Shown: one piece after another, positions 18,340 to 30,649 of the stretch
Layout of the letters: every line of letters begins with the position of its first letter
How positions within the stretch are numbered: position 1 is the stretch's first letter
Origin: Solibacillus merdavium
GTDB taxonomy: Bacteria; Bacillota; Bacilli; Bacillales_A; Planococcaceae
Length of the DNA: 64,000 bases
Direction of reading: 5' to 3'
NCBI RefSeq assembly: GCF_014836935.1
Contig: NZ_JACSPW010000009.1
Coordinates: forward strand, 1-64,000
Made by a program: the position numbers and the translations under genes
The notes under the pieces: model-generated
Seen by the model: the letters and a program-made list of their open reading frames with translations, nothing else
What the model was told of the DNA's origin: nothing
Database searches by the model: none

Positions 18340-19635
18340 TTATTTCATAAATCCTTTATAATGGCGTTTTACTAATTGAGACTCTAACTGTTTCATCGTT
18401 TCAAGTGCAACACCAACTACGATAATCATACTTGTTCCCCCGATTTGAGCCGAAGCTGGCAGGTTCATAAAGTTGATAAATAAGATTGGCATAATTGAAA
18501 TAACTACTAGGAATAGAGCTCCAACAAATGTTAAACGATAAAGAACTTTTGTTAAGTAAGCTTGTGTGTCATTACCTGGGCGAATACCCGGAATATAAGC
18601 ACCTTGCTTTTTCAAGTTATCTGCCACATTTTCCGGATTCACTTGAATGAATGCATAGAAATATGTGAAGGCGATAATTAACGCAACATAGATGATCATC
18701 CCAACAGGTTTAGTATAGTCAAACGTGTTAGTTATGAACGCAGTTACATTATTATCTCCAAAGAATGTTGCTAAAGTTTGTGGTGTAACAATAAACGCTA
18801 TTGCAAAGATTACCGGAATAACCCCTGCAGCATTTACTTTTAACGGTAAATGCGTTTGCTGCGCCCCTACTTTAGGTGAATTCCCAGCAACTCGTTTTGC
18901 ATATTGAATTGGAATTTTACGCAACGCTTGTTGAATATATATAACTCCAACTACAACAGCTAGTAGCACTAAAACTAGTAAAGCTAAGATAGCAATATTA
19001 ATAAATAATTGGTCTCCAGCTCCATCAATTTGTTGTGCATACACTTGGTTTACTGCGTTAGGAATCGCAGCTACGATACCAGCGAAGATAATGATTGAAA
19101 TACCATTACCAACACCATATGCAGTAATTTGTTCAGATAACCACAGTAGGAATGCTGTACCTGCTGTTAACACAACAGAAATCGTTAAGTACGATTGAAT
19201 ACTAGTATCCGTAATCAATGATCCTCCATAAAATTGGTTAAAACCAAAACTCATAGCGAAAGACTGAATAAATGCTAGCACAATTGTGAAGTAACGAGTG
19301 AATTGAGCCAACTTACGTCGACCTACATCACCTTGTTTCGCCCATTCTGCAAACTTAGGAACGACATCCATTTGAAGTAACTGGACAATAATTGAGGCTG
19401 TAATGTATGGCATAATCCCCATCGCAAAGATAGAGAAGTTTGCTAATGCACCACCGCCAAACGTATTAAGGAAACCTACTAAGCTAAACTCATCAGTTGC
19501 CTTTAATACATCTGCGTTAACATTTGGTACCGGGATGAATGTCCCGATACGAAAAATGATTAACATTAATAGTGTGAAGATGATTTTATTTCGTATATCT
19601 CGAACGCGCATAAAGTTAGAGATTGTCTGAAACAT
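18340..19635 (-). CDS. secY: Preprotein translocase subunit SecY
   Basis: A 431-residue channel subunit of SecYEG with ten TM helices. Family segments include RIGTFIPVPNVN, the plug region, GNGISIIIFAGIVA and FYAFIQVNPENVADNLKKQGAYIPGIRPG. Its ATG overlaps the rplO stop (TAATG), so translation is coupled. Confidence 0.98.
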   Translation of the reverse strand: MFQTISNFMRVRDIRNKIIFTLLMLIIFRIGTFIPVPNVNADVLKATDEFSLVGFLNTFGGGALANFSIFAMGIMPYITASIIVQLLQMDVVPKFAEWAKQGDVGRRKLAQFTRYFTIVLAFIQSFAMSFGFNQFYGGSLITDTSIQSYLTISVVLTAGTAFLLWLSEQITAYGVGNGISIIIFAGIVAAIPNAVNQVYAQQIDGAGDQLFINIAILALLVLVLLAVVVGVIYIQQALRKIPIQYAKRVAGNSPKVGAQQTHLPLKVNAAGVIPVIFAIAFIVTPQTLATFFGDNNVTAFITNTFDYTKPVGMIIYVALIIAFTYFYAFIQVNPENVADNLKKQGAYIPGIRPGNDTQAYLTKVLYRLTFVGALFLVVISIMPILFINFMNLPASAQIGGTSMIIVVGVALETMKQLESQLVKRHYKGFMK

Positions 19636-20075
19636 TAGATCACCTCAGTTGTTCCGCCAGCGTTCTCGATTGCTTCTTTTGCAGAAGCTGAGAATTTGTG
19701 AGCTTTGACATTAAGCTTAACGCTTAACGTACCATGACCTAGAATCTTGATTCCAGCTTTTTCGTTGCTCACGATACCAGTTTCTAGTAATAATGCAGGT
19801 GTTACTTCTGCACCATCTTCAAAACGGTTTAACGCATCAAGGTTAACGATCGCGTATTCTTTACGGTTAATGTTCGTAAAGCCACGTTTAGGTAAACGAC
19901 GGAAAAGTGGGTTTTGACCCCCTTCAAATCCTGGGCGAACGCCGCCGCCAGAACGAGCGTTTTGACCTTTATGACCTCTACCAGAAGTTTTACCGTTACC
20001 AGAACCGATACCACGACCAACGCGGTTACGTACTTTACGTGAACCTTCTGCTGGTTTTAACTCATGAAGTTTCAT
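19635..20075 (-). CDS. rplO: 50S ribosomal protein L15
   Basis: 146 residues. The N-terminal tail is Gly/Arg rich ([19 protein letters not shown]) and is followed by the globular domain with [17 protein letters not shown]. It is a late-assembling 50S protein, between rpmD and secY in the spc operon. Confidence 0.98.
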   Translation of the reverse strand: MKLHELKPAEGSRKVRNRVGRGIGSGNGKTSGRGHKGQNARSGGGVRPGFEGGQNPLFRRLPKRGFTNINRKEYAIVNLDALNRFEDGAEVTPALLLETGIVSNEKAGIKILGHGTLSVKLNVKAHKFSASAKEAIENAGGTTEVI

Positions 20076-20108
20076 TTGGGTGGCACCTCCTTGTTCGTAT
20101 AATTGAAA

Positions 20109-20288
20109 TTAAATTTCTTTAACAGTAACTAAGTGAGCTACTTTTGTAATCATCCCACGGATAGCAGCATTATCTGCTTGTTCCACAGTTTGGTTTAATT
20201 TACGTAATCCTAAAGCCTCAACAACTTTACGTTGGTTTGGTTTAGTACCGATGACAGATTTATTAAGGGTAATTTGTAATTTAGCCAT
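20109..20288 (-). CDS. rpmD: 50S ribosomal protein L30
   Basis: 59 residues by direct translation: [20 protein letters not shown], then [17 protein letters not shown], ending VKEI. This matches the short bacterial L30 fold. It sits 14 bp after rpsE with a GGGGGGAAT ribosome site and 33 bp before rplO. Confidence 0.97.
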   Translation of the reverse strand: MAKLQITLNKSVIGTKPNQRKVVEALGLRKLNQTVEQADNAAIRGMITKVAHLVTVKEI

Positions 20289-20302
20289 TATAATTCCCCC
20301 CC

Positions 20303-20803
20303 TTATCCTAATAACTCTTCCACTGATTTACCGCGTAGTTTTGCTACATCTTCTACACGTTTTAATTCAGTTAAACCTGCTACAGTTGCACGCACCATGT
20401 TAATTGGTGTGTTTGAACCAAGAGATTTTGAAAGAATATCAGTAATACCAGCTAGTTCTAGTACGGCACGTACTGGACCACCAGCGATAACTCCTGTACC
20501 AGGAGCTGCAGGTTTAATTAAGATTGAACCTGCACCGAAGCGACCTTGCACTAAGTGTGGAGTAGTTCCACCCACGCGTGGTACTTCGATTAAGTTTTTC
20601 TTCGCGTCTTCAACAGCCTTACGGATTGCATCTGGAACCTCTTGGGCTTTACCAGTACCAAATCCTACATGACCATTTTTATCTCCTACTACTACTAGAG
20701 CAGAGAAGCGGAAGCGACGACCACCTTTAACAACTTTAGCAACACGGTTAATTGTAACTACGCGTTCTTCAAGTTCTAATTTGTTTGCGTCAATGCGACT
20801 CAT
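20303..20803 (-). CDS. rpsE: 30S ribosomal protein S5
   Basis: 166 residues. The N-terminal double-stranded RNA-binding domain ([20 protein letters not shown]), which includes the loop where spectinomycin-resistance changes arise, looks wild type. The C-terminal domain has [17 protein letters not shown]. It acts in decoding accuracy and mRNA entry. Confidence 0.98.
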   Translation of the reverse strand: MSRIDANKLELEERVVTINRVAKVVKGGRRFRFSALVVVGDKNGHVGFGTGKAQEVPDAIRKAVEDAKKNLIEVPRVGGTTPHLVQGRFGAGSILIKPAAPGTGVIAGGPVRAVLELAGITDILSKSLGSNTPINMVRATVAGLTELKRVEDVAKLRGKSVEELLG

Positions 20804-20824
20804 GAAGTATGTCCCTCCTTCTTA

Positions 20825-21184
20825 TTAAAATTCTAAGCCGTTTTCACGTGCAGCTTCTGCTAAAGCTTTTACACGTCCGTGATATAAGTAACCGCTACGG
20901 TCAAATACTACTGTAGTAATATTTTTTTCAGCAGCGCGTTTAGCGATTGTTTCACCGATTTTAGCAGCAGCCTCAATGTTTGCGCTCATACCTTCGAAAG
21001 CTTTTTCTTGAGTATTAGCAGAAACTAAAGTTACGCCAGCTACATCGTCGATTAGTTGTGCATAAATGTTCTTGTTAGAACGGAATACGTTTAAACGTGG
21101 ACGTTGTGCAGTACCCGAAATTTTAGAACGAACACGCCCATGACGTTTTTTACGAACTTGATTTTTATCTTGTTTCGTAATCAC
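20825..21184 (-). CDS. rplR: 50S ribosomal protein L18
   Basis: 119 residues starting from GTG ([20 protein letters not shown]), with AAAGGAGTG 8 nt upstream. An upstream in-frame ATG adds six residues not seen in homologues. [20 protein letters not shown] and [21 protein letters not shown] are conserved 5S rRNA-binding segments. Confidence 0.96.
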   Translation of the reverse strand: MITKQDKNQVRKKRHGRVRSKISGTAQRPRLNVFRSNKNIYAQLIDDVAGVTLVSANTQEKAFEGMSANIEAAAKIGETIAKRAAEKNITTVVFDRSGYLYHGRVKALAEAARENGLEF

Positions 21185-21225
21185 AGTGGTCACTCCTTTC
21201 AATTATTAATGCGATTTAAGCCGCA

Positions 21226-21765
21226 TTATTTACCTGTTTTACCTTCTTTACGACGAACGAATTCGCCTTCGTAACGAATACCTTTACCTTTGTAAGGCTC
21301 TGGTGGACGAACGTCACGAATGTTAGATGCTAATGCACCAACACGCTCTTTAGAAATACCTTTTACGATAATCTTAGTGTTTGAAGGAACTTCGACCTCT
21401 AAACCTTCTTCAGGTGTGAACTCTACTGGATGAGAGTAACCTACGTTCAATACAAGCTTGTTGCCTTGTAATTGTGCACGGTAACCTACACCGATAAGTT
21501 CTAGAGAACGAGTGAATCCTTCAGAAACACCAGTTACCATATTAGCTAATAACGCACGAGTTGTACCGTGGTTAGTACGGTGTTCTTTAGAATCAGAAGG
21601 ACGAACTACAGAAAGAATGTTGCCTTCTTGCTCGATTTTCATATCTTGGTTGAATTGACGAGTTAATTCGCCTTTAGGACCTTTAACAGTAACAACGTTG
21701 TCAGTACCGATTTCGATAGTTACGTTTGCAGGAACCTCGATAACTTTTTTACCTACGCGAGACAT
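21226..21765 (-). CDS. rplF: 50S ribosomal protein L6
   Basis: A 179-residue two-domain L6 near the factor-binding stalk base. [15 protein letters not shown] starts the protein and [22 protein letters not shown] ends it, both conserved. It lies between rpsH and rplR. Confidence 0.98.
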   Translation of the reverse strand: MSRVGKKVIEVPANVTIEIGTDNVVTVKGPKGELTRQFNQDMKIEQEGNILSVVRPSDSKEHRTNHGTTRALLANMVTGVSEGFTRSLELIGVGYRAQLQGNKLVLNVGYSHPVEFTPEEGLEVEVPSNTKIIVKGISKERVGALASNIRDVRPPEPYKGKGIRYEGEFVRRKEGKTGK

Positions 21766-21796
21766 TTATATTGCACCTCCGTTCTTTTCTTACTAA

Positions 21797-22195
21797 TTAC
21801 CAAATGTATGCTAAGATTTCTCCGCCAACTTGTTTAGCGCGAGCTTCTTTGTCAGTTAATAAACCGTTTGAAGTAGATACTAAAGCGATACCAAGACCGT
21901 TTAATACTTTAGGTACTTCGTTTGTTTTAGCATATACACGTAAACCTGGTTTAGAAATACGTTTAAGACCAGTAATAACACGCTCGTTCTCTTTACCATA
22001 TTTTAAGAAAATACGGATGATACCTTGCTTGTTGTCTTCTACATATTCTACATCACGTACGAAACCTTCACGCTTTAAAATTTCAGCGATCTCTTTCTTT
22101 ACGTTAGAAGCAGGAACTTCTAACTTCTCGTGACGTACCATGTTCGCATTACGAATGCGTGTAAGCATATCTGCAATCGGATCAGTCATTGTCAT
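21797..22195 (-). CDS. rpsH: 30S ribosomal protein S8
   Basis: 132 residues. [16 protein letters not shown] and the C-terminal [24 protein letters not shown] are the family hallmarks. S8 binds the 16S central domain. Start ATG at 22195 follows a GGAGG site; an ATG two codons in is also possible. Confidence 0.98.
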   Translation of the reverse strand: MTMTDPIADMLTRIRNANMVRHEKLEVPASNVKKEIAEILKREGFVRDVEYVEDNKQGIIRIFLKYGKENERVITGLKRISKPGLRVYAKTNEVPKVLNGLGIALVSTSNGLLTDKEARAKQVGGEILAYIW

Positions 22196-22225
22196 GAAAA
22201 TTTACCTCCTTCCCAAATTAGGGGA

Positions 22226-22432
<207 letters not shown>

Positions 22433-22972
22433 TTACTTTTGGAACGGCATTCCGAACTGTGTTAATAACTCGCGAGCTTCTTCGTCAGAATTCGCAGTAG
22501 TTACGATCACGATGTCCATACCGCGTACTTTTGAAACTTTATCGTAATCGATTTCTGGGAAAATTAACTGCTCTTTAACACCTAATGTATAGTTACCGCG
22601 ACCATCGAATGCTTTTTTAGAAACACCACGGAAGTCACGTACACGTGGAAGTGCAACAGAAATTAATTTATCCAGGAATTCATACATACGCTCACCGCGT
22701 AATGTAACTTTAGCACCAATCGCTTGACCTTCACGTAAACGGAAACCTGCGATAGATTTTTTCGCTTTAGTTACAACTGGTTTTTGACCAGTAATTGTTG
22801 TTAATTCTTCAACAGCTACATCAAGAGCTTTAGAGTTTTGAACTGCGTCACCAACACCCATGTTAATAACAATTTTGTCTACTTTAGGCACTTGCATTAC
22901 TGATTTATATTCGAACTTGCTCATAAGAGCAGGTGATACTTCATTTAAATACTTTTCTTTTAGGCGGCTCAT
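22433..22972 (-). CDS. rplE: 50S ribosomal protein L5
   Basis: 179 residues, 5S rRNA-binding. [16 protein letters not shown], the [21 protein letters not shown] segment and FPEIDYDKV are typical. It follows rplX by 28 bp. Confidence 0.98.
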   Translation of the reverse strand: MSRLKEKYLNEVSPALMSKFEYKSVMQVPKVDKIVINMGVGDAVQNSKALDVAVEELTTITGQKPVVTKAKKSIAGFRLREGQAIGAKVTLRGERMYEFLDKLISVALPRVRDFRGVSKKAFDGRGNYTLGVKEQLIFPEIDYDKVSKVRGMDIVIVTTANSDEEARELLTQFGMPFQK

Positions 22973-23000
22973 GTGTGTACCTCCCTTCTCATTTTACTTA

Positions 23001-23309
23001 TTAGTCGATTACTACACCTGATTTTTTTGCAACACGAACTTTTTTGCCTTCTTTGATCTCAATACCTACGCGAGTCGGCTCGCCAGATTTAGGATCGATT
23101 AGCATTACGTTCGAAACGTGGATTGCAGCTTCTTGAGATACAATTCCACCTTGTGGGTTAAGCTGGTTAGGTTTAACGTGTTTCTTAACGATGTTTACAC
23201 CTTCAACAAGAACGCGGTCTTGTTTAGGGAAAGCAGCTAAGATTACGCCTTCTTTACCTTTGTCTTTACCAGTAATTACTTTTACTTTGTCGCCCTTTTT
23301 AACATGCAT
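23001..23309 (-). CDS. rplX: 50S ribosomal protein L24
   Basis: 102 residues with an N-terminal KOW motif ([20 protein letters not shown]). L24 initiates 50S assembly. ATG at 23309 has AGGAGGTG 9 nt upstream; a longer in-frame start would add 11 residues absent in homologues. Confidence 0.97.
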   Translation of the reverse strand: MHVKKGDKVKVITGKDKGKEGVILAAFPKQDRVLVEGVNIVKKHVKPNQLNPQGGIVSQEAAIHVSNVMLIDPKSGEPTRVGIEIKEGKKVRVAKKSGVVID

Positions 23310-23346
23310 TATGTGTCGCACCTCCTTGATTGGTACTGTCATGAAA

Positions 23347-23715
23347 TTAAAGAACTTCTGGAGCTAAAGAAACGATTTTCATGAAGTTGCCATCACGTAA
23401 TTCACGTGCAACTGGTCCGAAAATACGAGTTCCGCGTGGTGATTTATCATCTTTGATAATTACGCAAGCATTCTCATCAAATTTAATGTAAGTACCGTCT
23501 TTACGACGAGCACCTGATTTTGTGCGAACGATAACAGCCTTAACAACGTCGCCTTTCTTGACAACGCCACCTGGTGTTGCTTTCTTAACTGTACAAACAA
23601 CGATATCACCGATGTTAGCAGTTTTACGTCCAGAACCACCAAGAACTTTAATTGTTAAAACTTCACGTGCACCTGAGTTGTCAGCAACTTTCATACGACT
23701 TTCTTGTTGAATCAC
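23347..23715 (-). CDS. rplN: 50S ribosomal protein L14
   Basis: 122 residues beginning [18 protein letters not shown] and ending [10 protein letters not shown], a near-canonical L14. It contacts L19 and forms an intersubunit bridge. Confidence 0.98.
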   Translation of the reverse strand: MIQQESRMKVADNSGAREVLTIKVLGGSGRKTANIGDIVVCTVKKATPGGVVKKGDVVKAVIVRTKSGARRKDGTYIKFDENACVIIKDDKSPRGTRIFGPVARELRDGNFMKIVSLAPEVL

Positions 23716-23762
23716 TTAGGTTACCTCCCTTCGGAAATTTTATTTTATTCCGAAATGTGTTA

Positions 23763-24026
23763 TTAAATAATAACCGCTTTTTCTACAACTTCAACTAAAC
23801 GGAAGCGTTTAGTAGCTGATAGCGGGCGAGTTTCCATGATACGTACGATATCACCGATATTCGCAGTGTTTAGCTCATCATGAGCCTTAAACTTTTTCGA
23901 GTATTTTACACGCTTGCCATAAAGCTTATGCTTTTTATGAGTTTCAACTAATACAGAAATTGTTTTATCCATTTTGTCTGAAACGACACGGCCCGTGTAA
24001 ACTTTGCGTTGGTTACGCTCAGTCAT
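23763..24026 (-). CDS. rpsQ: 30S ribosomal protein S17
   Basis: 87 residues, OB-fold. [17 protein letters not shown] and [18 protein letters not shown] are conserved 16S rRNA-binding segments. It follows rpmC by 18 bp. Confidence 0.98.
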   Translation of the reverse strand: MTERNQRKVYTGRVVSDKMDKTISVLVETHKKHKLYGKRVKYSKKFKAHDELNTANIGDIVRIMETRPLSATKRFRLVEVVEKAVII

Positions 24027-24044
24027 ACATAAAACCCTCCTTTA

Positions 24045-24669
<625 letters not shown>

Positions 24670-24670
24670 T

Positions 24671-25327
24671 TTATTTGCCTCCTTCCACAGAGTTCTTTTT
24701 AGTAGGAAGGACTTCACCACGGTAGATCCAAACTTTTACGCCTAGTTTACCATAAGTAGTGTCTGCTTCAGCATGTGCATAATCAATGTCAGCACGTAAT
24801 GTGTGAAGCGGAACAGTTCCTTCGCTATAGTGTTCAGCACGCGCGATGTCAGCGCCACCTAAACGACCAGATACTTGTGTTTTAATACCTTTTGCACCAG
24901 CGCGCATTGTGCGTTGGATTGATTGTTTTTGAGCACGACGGAATGATACGCGGTTCTCAAGTTGACGAGCGATGTTTTCAGCTACTAATTTAGCATCAAG
25001 ATCTGCACGTTTAATTTCAATAATGTTAATATGCACACGTTTAGCAGTTAAATCAGTTAAATGTTTACGTAAGTTTTCAACTTCCGTACCACCTTTACCG
25101 ATAACCATACCTGGTTTCGCAGTGTGAATAGTAATGTTTACGCGATTTGCAGCGCGTTCGATTTCTACTTTAGATACAGATGCATCTTTAAGTTTAGTTT
25201 CGATATATTTACGTACTTTGATATCTTCGTGTAATAAGTTTGCATAATCTTTCTCAGCGAACCACTTAGATTCCCAGTCACGAATAATACCAACACGTAG
25301 TCCTATTGGATGTACTTTTTGACCCAC
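24671..25327 (-). CDS. rpsC: 30S ribosomal protein S3
   Basis: 218 residues. An N-terminal KH domain ([18 protein letters not shown]) and a C-terminal domain ending [14 protein letters not shown] are seen. S3 lines the mRNA entry tunnel with helicase activity. Three bases follow rplV. Confidence 0.98.
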   Translation of the reverse strand: MGQKVHPIGLRVGIIRDWESKWFAEKDYANLLHEDIKVRKYIETKLKDASVSKVEIERAANRVNITIHTAKPGMVIGKGGTEVENLRKHLTDLTAKRVHINIIEIKRADLDAKLVAENIARQLENRVSFRRAQKQSIQRTMRAGAKGIKTQVSGRLGGADIARAEHYSEGTVPLHTLRADIDYAHAEADTTYGKLGVKVWIYRGEVLPTKKNSVEGGK

Positions 25328-25330
25328 GGA

Positions 25331-25675
25331 TTAAACCCCCTTCTTCTCAGATACCACAATAGTAATGTGGCTAGTACGTTTGTTAATTGCCGATGCACGA
25401 CCTTGGGCACGTGGACGGAAACGTTTTAATGTTGGACCTTCATCAACAAAGATTTCAGATACAACTAAGTTATTAATATCTAACTCGTAGTTGTGTTCAG
25501 CGTTAGCGACTGCAGATTTTAATACTTTCTCAACGACTGGAGACGCCGCTTTTGGAGTATGACGTAAAATTGCAACTGCTTCACCAATTTGCTTGCCTCG
25601 AATTAAGTCTACTACTAGACGAACTTTACGAGGAGCGATACGAACTGTACGAGCGATAGCTTTAGCTTGTGTCAT
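25331..25675 (-). CDS. rplV: 50S ribosomal protein L22
   Basis: 114 residues. The long beta-hairpin segment ([19 protein letters not shown]) lines the exit tunnel near the macrolide site and looks intact. [17 protein letters not shown] is conserved. Confidence 0.98.
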   Translation of the reverse strand: MTQAKAIARTVRIAPRKVRLVVDLIRGKQIGEAVAILRHTPKAASPVVEKVLKSAVANAEHNYELDINNLVVSEIFVDEGPTLKRFRPRAQGRASAINKRTSHITIVVSEKKGV

Positions 25676-25697
25676 TAGGATTTACCTCCTCTCAAAA

Positions 25698-25976
25698 TTA
25701 GCGTCTTGTTTTCTTGTCATCTGCACCGTGACCTTTATAAGTACGTGTCGGTGCGAACTCACCAAGTTTGTGACCTACCATATCTTCTGTCACGTATACA
25801 GGAACGTGTTTACGTCCATCATATACAGCGATTGTTAAACCGATGAAGTTTGGGAAGATAGTAGAACGGCGAGACCAAGTTTTAATAACTTGTTTTTTCT
25901 CAGAAGCCTCTTGTGCTTCCACCTTTTTCATTAGGTGGTCATCAACAAAAGGTCCTTTCTTTAAGCTGCGACCCAT
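25698..25976 (-). CDS. rpsS: 30S ribosomal protein S19
   Basis: 92 residues starting [36 protein letters not shown] and [15 protein letters not shown] are family motifs. It forms a head complex with S13. Confidence 0.98.
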   Translation of the reverse strand: MGRSLKKGPFVDDHLMKKVEAQEASEKKQVIKTWSRRSTIFPNFIGLTIAVYDGRKHVPVYVTEDMVGHKLGEFAPTRTYKGHGADDKKTRR

Positions 25977-26036
25977 TTAGGAACCTCCCTCCGTGATACG
26001 ACCACGGCTCTCGAACTGAACCGTAGTATTACCACT

Positions 26037-26867
26037 TTATTTTTTACGTCCGCGAATAATAAATTTAGATGATTTATTTTTCTTTTTACGAGTTTTGAAA
26101 CCAAGAGTTGGTTTGCCCCATGGTGTCATTGGTGATTTACGTCCGATTGGAGAACGTCCTTCACCACCACCGTGTGGGTGATCGTTAGGGTTCATTACAG
26201 AACCACGAACTGTTGGGCGTTTACCTAACCAACGAGAACGACCTGCTTTACCGATGTTGATAAGTTCGTGTTGTTCGTTACCAACTTGACCGATTGTTGC
26301 ACGGCAAGTAGCAAGAATTAAACGTACTTCACCAGATTGTAAGCGAACGATTACATACTTGTCTTCACGACCTAATACTTGCGCAGAAGTACCAGCTGAA
26401 CGTACTAATTGTCCACCTTTACCAGGTTTCATTTCGATATTATGGATTGTTGTACCCATTGGAATGTTTGCTAATGGTAAAGCGTTACCTACTTTAATAT
26501 CCGCTTCTGGACCTGAATAAATAGTTTGACCTACTTCAAGACCTTTCGGAGCTAAGATATAACGTTTTTCACCGTCAGCATAGTTAATTAAAGCGATGTT
26601 CGCAGAACGGTTTGGATCGTACTCGATTGTAGCAACGCGTCCTGGAATGCCGTCTTTAAGACGTTTAAAATCGATAACACGGTATTGTTTCTTGTGACCG
26701 CCACCGTGATGACGAACAGTAATTTTACCCTGGTTATTACGACCAGCTTTGCGTTTAGTTGGTTCTAATAAAGACTTTTCAGGTTTATTAGTAGTGATTT
26801 CAGCAAAGTCAGATGATGTCATGTTACGACGTCCATTTGAGGTTGGCTTATACTTTTTAATCGCCAT
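26037..26867 (-). CDS. rplB: 50S ribosomal protein L2
   Basis: 276 residues. The C-terminal [20 protein letters not shown] loop with the conserved His near the peptidyl-transferase centre is intact. [21 protein letters not shown] is the N-terminal RNA-binding part. Confidence 0.99.
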   Translation of the reverse strand: MAIKKYKPTSNGRRNMTSSDFAEITTNKPEKSLLEPTKRKAGRNNQGKITVRHHGGGHKKQYRVIDFKRLKDGIPGRVATIEYDPNRSANIALINYADGEKRYILAPKGLEVGQTIYSGPEADIKVGNALPLANIPMGTTIHNIEMKPGKGGQLVRSAGTSAQVLGREDKYVIVRLQSGEVRLILATCRATIGQVGNEQHELINIGKAGRSRWLGKRPTVRGSVMNPNDHPHGGGEGRSPIGRKSPMTPWGKPTLGFKTRKKKNKSSKFIIRGRKK

Positions 26868-26908
26868 TTGTTTTCCCTCCTTCTTAAAGGTTCTTTATAA
26901 ATTAGAAA

Positions 26909-27193
26909 TTAGATTTCGAATAATTCGATTTCTTTTGAATCAGCAGTTAATTTAACAATCGCTTTACGACGTTTGTTAGTGTATCCACCGAATTTACCAA
27001 CGCGTTTGAACTTACCTTTGTAGTTCATAACGTTTACTTTCTCAACTTTAACGCCGAAGATTTCTTCAACAGCATCTTTAACTTGAGTTTTGTTAGCGCG
27101 AGTGTCTACTTCGAAAGTATACTTTTTCTCTGCCATAATTTCTGAAGAACGCTCAGTAATGACCGGACGTTTTAAGATATCACGTGCTTCCAT
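26909..27193 (-). CDS. rplW: 50S ribosomal protein L23
   Basis: 94 residues, starting [16 protein letters not shown]. It forms the docking site for trigger factor and SRP at the tunnel exit. It overlaps the rplD stop by one base. Confidence 0.98.
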   Translation of the reverse strand: MEARDILKRPVITERSSEIMAEKKYTFEVDTRANKTQVKDAVEEIFGVKVEKVNVMNYKGKFKRVGKFGGYTNKRRKAIVKLTADSKEIELFEI

Positions 27194-27816
27194 TATCCAA
27201 GCACCTCCTCAACTTTTTTTACAGCATCTTGAGTGAATACAACTTTATCGTGACCTAATAAGTCTAATACGTTGATTCCTTCAGCTGTTAACACTGTAAC
27301 ACCAGGGATGTTACGAGCAGATAAAATAGCGTTTTCGTTAACTTCAGAAGTTACGAATAATGCTTTTTTGCTGATTTCTAGTGCAGCTAATACTGCTTTG
27401 AAATCTTTAGTTTTTGGTGCATCAAATGATAATGCATCAAGTACTACTAAGTTTTGCTCTAATACTTTCGTAGATAAAGCAGACTTAATCGCTAAGCGAC
27501 GAACTTTCTTAGGTAGCTTGTAAGCGTAACTACGTGGAGTAGGACCGAATACAACACCACCGCCACGCCATTGTGGAGAGCGGATCGAACCTTGACGAGC
27601 ACGACCAGTTCCTTTTTGACGCCATGGTTTACGACCACCACCAGCAACTGCTGAACGGTTTTTAACTTTGTGATTACCTTGACGTAGTGATGCGCGTTGT
27701 GCAACAACTGCGTCGAATAATACAGCTTCGTTTGGTGTGATTCCGAAAATCGCATCGTTTAATTCGATTTCACCAACTGAAGCACCTGTTTGACTAAGTA
27801 CTGAAACCTTTGTCAT
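27193..27816 (-). CDS. rplD: 50S ribosomal protein L4
   Basis: 207 residues. The extended loop [20 protein letters not shown] at the tunnel constriction keeps the Lys and Gly residues whose loss gives macrolide resistance. In some bacteria L4 autoregulates the S10 operon. Confidence 0.98.
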   Translation of the reverse strand: MTKVSVLSQTGASVGEIELNDAIFGITPNEAVLFDAVVAQRASLRQGNHKVKNRSAVAGGGRKPWRQKGTGRARQGSIRSPQWRGGGVVFGPTPRSYAYKLPKKVRRLAIKSALSTKVLEQNLVVLDALSFDAPKTKDFKAVLAALEISKKALFVTSEVNENAILSARNIPGVTVLTAEGINVLDLLGHDKVVFTQDAVKKVEEVLG

Positions 27817-27842
27817 TCCTGTTTCCTCCTTTCTTGAGAAAA

Positions 27843-28472
27843 TTATTTAGATTTAATAGCAGTCTTAACTGTTACTAATGCTTTTTTAGAACCAGGAACA
27901 TTACCTTTAACAAGTAGTAAGTTGCGCTCTGCATCAACCTTAACGATTTCAAGGTTTTGAATAGTAACAACTGTGCCACCCATTTGACCAGGTAATTTCT
28001 TTTGTTTGAATACGCGGTTCGGAGCTACTGGACCCATTGAACCTGGACGACGGTGATAACGAGAACCGTGAGACATAGGGCCGCGAGATTGACCATGACG
28101 TTTAATAACACCTTGGAAACCTTTACCTTTTGTTACACCTGTTACATCGATTACATCGCCTTCAGCGAAAATTTCTACCTTGACTTCTTGACCAACTTCG
28201 TAAGCTGCAGCATCTAAGTTGCGGAACTCACGGATGAAGCGCTTAGGAGCAGTGTTTGCTTTAGCTACGTGTCCTTGCTCTGGTTTGTTAGAAAGCTTAA
28301 TACGCTTGTCTTCAAAACCAAATTGGATCGCTTCGTAACCATCAGTTTCAACAGTTTTCTTTTGTAAAACTACGTTTGGAGCAGCTTCGATAACTGTTAC
28401 TGGGATTAAATCGCCGTTTTCAGCAAAGACTTGAGTCATGCCAATTTTTCTACCTAAGATTCCTTTAGTCAT
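27843..28472 (-). CDS. rplC: 50S ribosomal protein L3
   Basis: 209 residues. [13 protein letters not shown] starts the protein, and the central loop [20 protein letters not shown] reaches the peptidyl-transferase centre. It is the second gene of the S10 operon. Confidence 0.99.
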   Translation of the reverse strand: MTKGILGRKIGMTQVFAENGDLIPVTVIEAAPNVVLQKKTVETDGYEAIQFGFEDKRIKLSNKPEQGHVAKANTAPKRFIREFRNLDAAAYEVGQEVKVEIFAEGDVIDVTGVTKGKGFQGVIKRHGQSRGPMSHGSRYHRRPGSMGPVAPNRVFKQKKLPGQMGGTVVTIQNLEIVKVDAERNLLLVKGNVPGSKKALVTVKTAIKSK

Positions 28473-28526
28473 TTGTCACACCTCCTGTAAATTTTGAAAA
28501 AAAGATTTTATATTGTGTTTTTACCA

Positions 28527-29036
<510 letters not shown>

Positions 29037-29073
29037 TTATTTAAATGCGTTCGCTCTTTTTGAGCCGTTTTCT

Positions 29074-29102
29074 AGTATATAAGAGTATTAACTTGAAAGC
29101 AA
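29074..29102 (-). promoter_or_regulatory. Possible upstream S10 promoter P2
   Basis: -35 TTGCTT (29097-29102), 17-bp spacer, -10 TATACT (29074-29079). It would give a leader about 230 nt long in tandem with P1. Together with P1 it explains the 369-bp gap before rpsJ. Confidence 0.5.
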
Positions 29103-29172
29103 CTATTATGAGTGTAAACTATTTTAAATAAAATATTCAGAAAATAAGTCGACTGTTTTTAATTAAAAAGAA

Positions 29173-29198
29173 GCCACCTTCATTTATTTGAAAGTGGC
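29173..29198 (-). terminator. Terminator of the YuiF-like antiporter gene
   Basis: Arms GCCACCTTC and GAAAGTGGC (one mismatch) with a minus-strand TTCTTTTT tail, 7 bp after the gene's stop. Confidence 0.78.
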
Positions 29199-29204
29199 TA
29201 CTTA

Positions 29205-30524
29205 CTATAGGAAGAAAACGACTGCAATCCATCCAAAAATGATTTGCGGTATATTATAGAACATGAATGTCGGAACACACGTATCCCAAATGTGATTGTG
29301 CTGACCATCTACATTTAACCCTGCTGTCGGTCCTAGTGTTGAATCGGAAGCAGGTGAACCAGCATCTCCTAATACCCCTGCTGTTCCAATTAAACAAATA
29401 ATCGCTAGTTCGCTTAAACCTAGTTCTAAGGCTATAGGAACAAAAATTGCCGCGATGATTGGTATCGTAGCAAATGAAGAACCAATTCCCATTGTTACGA
29501 TTAAACCGACAATTAACATAGTTAAAACAGCAATACTTACATTTCCATTAAAAACGTCCATTGCTCCGGAAACTAATGTTCCAACATCTCCTGTTGCATT
29601 AATTACTGCTGAGAAACCGTTTGCCGAAATCATAACGAAACCGACAAATGCCATCATGCGCATTCCATCTGAAAGAACCTCATCAGCTTCTTTCATCTTC
29701 AAAGTTCCTGTTATATATAAAATCATGATTCCGGCAATCGAACCTATAATCATTGAATCTGTTATTACTTGTATTATAATAGAAGCAATTAATGCGATTA
29801 CAGCAAATACTAAGTGTGATATTTTTACTTCTTTATTTAAGTTATTCGTTGCTTCTACTTTTACATCTTCATATTGTCTTGGTTTACGGTAAGCAATAAA
29901 TGCACCGACTAACCCTACTGCCATCCCAACTGCTACGATGGCCATTGCTTTTGGAACATCATTTAAAGCGATATCCATTCCGGCTAAAGCCATTTGTTCC
30001 ACAATAATATTCTGATATATTAAACCGAAACCTGCAGGAATGAACATATAGGGCATAATTAAACCAAATGTTAAGATACATGCAATTAAACGACGATCAA
30101 TTTGCAGCATATTCATTATTTTAATCATTGGTGGGACAATTAATGGAATAAAAGCAATATGCACAGGAATTAGGTTTTGCGACATAATTGCCATTGCTAG
30201 TAATACTAAGAAGATTAGTGCTTTTGCAGCACCTTTCTTTTGTGAATCGCCATCACGCTGTACTATTTTTAAAATAGCATTTACTAGCACTTCTGGTATG
30301 CCTGTACGGGAAATGGCCAATGCAAAGCCTCCAAGTAGTGCATAGCTCAAAGCAATAGTTGCACCGCCTCCTAGCCCCCCTACAAAGGCATTTATTGTTT
30401 CCGTTAAATTTAATCCTCCAGCAAGGCCACCGATGATCGCCCCTACTGTTAAAGATAAAACGACATTTATACGCAGTAAGCTCAAAATAAGCATGACCCC
30501 TACCGCTATTAAAACAGCATTCAT
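29205..30524 (-). CDS. Na+/H+ antiporter family protein, YuiF-like (NhaC/gluconate-permease superfamily)
   Basis: About 439 residues with roughly eleven hydrophobic segments. SQNLIPVHIAFIPLIVPPM, GLIMPYMFIPAGFGL and DAGSPASDSTLGPTAGLNVDG resemble the ion-transporter superfamily proteins annotated as Na+/H+ antiporters (YuiF). The substrate cannot be fixed from sequence; gluconate-like organic anions are an alternative. The start could be ATG 30524 or GTG 30533; neither has a strong ribosome site. It is a single-gene unit flanked by terminators at the S10 end of the accessory insert. Confidence 0.75.
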   Translation of the reverse strand: MNAVLIAVGVMLILSLLRINVVLSLTVGAIIGGLAGGLNLTETINAFVGGLGGGATIALSYALLGGFALAISRTGIPEVLVNAILKIVQRDGDSQKKGAAKALIFLVLLAMAIMSQNLIPVHIAFIPLIVPPMIKIMNMLQIDRRLIACILTFGLIMPYMFIPAGFGLIYQNIIVEQMALAGMDIALNDVPKAMAIVAVGMAVGLVGAFIAYRKPRQYEDVKVEATNNLNKEVKISHLVFAVIALIASIIIQVITDSMIIGSIAGIMILYITGTLKMKEADEVLSDGMRMMAFVGFVMISANGFSAVINATGDVGTLVSGAMDVFNGNVSIAVLTMLIVGLIVTMGIGSSFATIPIIAAIFVPIALELGLSELAIICLIGTAGVLGDAGSPASDSTLGPTAGLNVDGQHNHIWDTCVPTFMFYNIPQIIFGWIAVVFFL

Positions 30525-30612
30525 GTTGTACACTTCACTTTCGTCTGCTAAATTACTAATGTGTTAAAGTTACAAGAAATCTACTATTGAGTCAACGTTT
30601 TAGGACAAAATA

Positions 30613-30643
30613 AAACCGTCAATTAAGAAAAAAATGACGGTTT
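30613..30643 (-). terminator. Terminator of the BceRSAB-like operon
   Basis: AAACCGTCA and TGACGGTTT arms with a minus-strand TATTTTG tail, just after the permease stop. Confidence 0.82.
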
Positions 30644-30649
30644 GAAGGA

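Noticed and set aside
27640-27660. Macrolide-resistance changes in L4 or L22 loops
   Set aside because: [14 protein letters not shown] in L4 and the L22 hairpin are intact.
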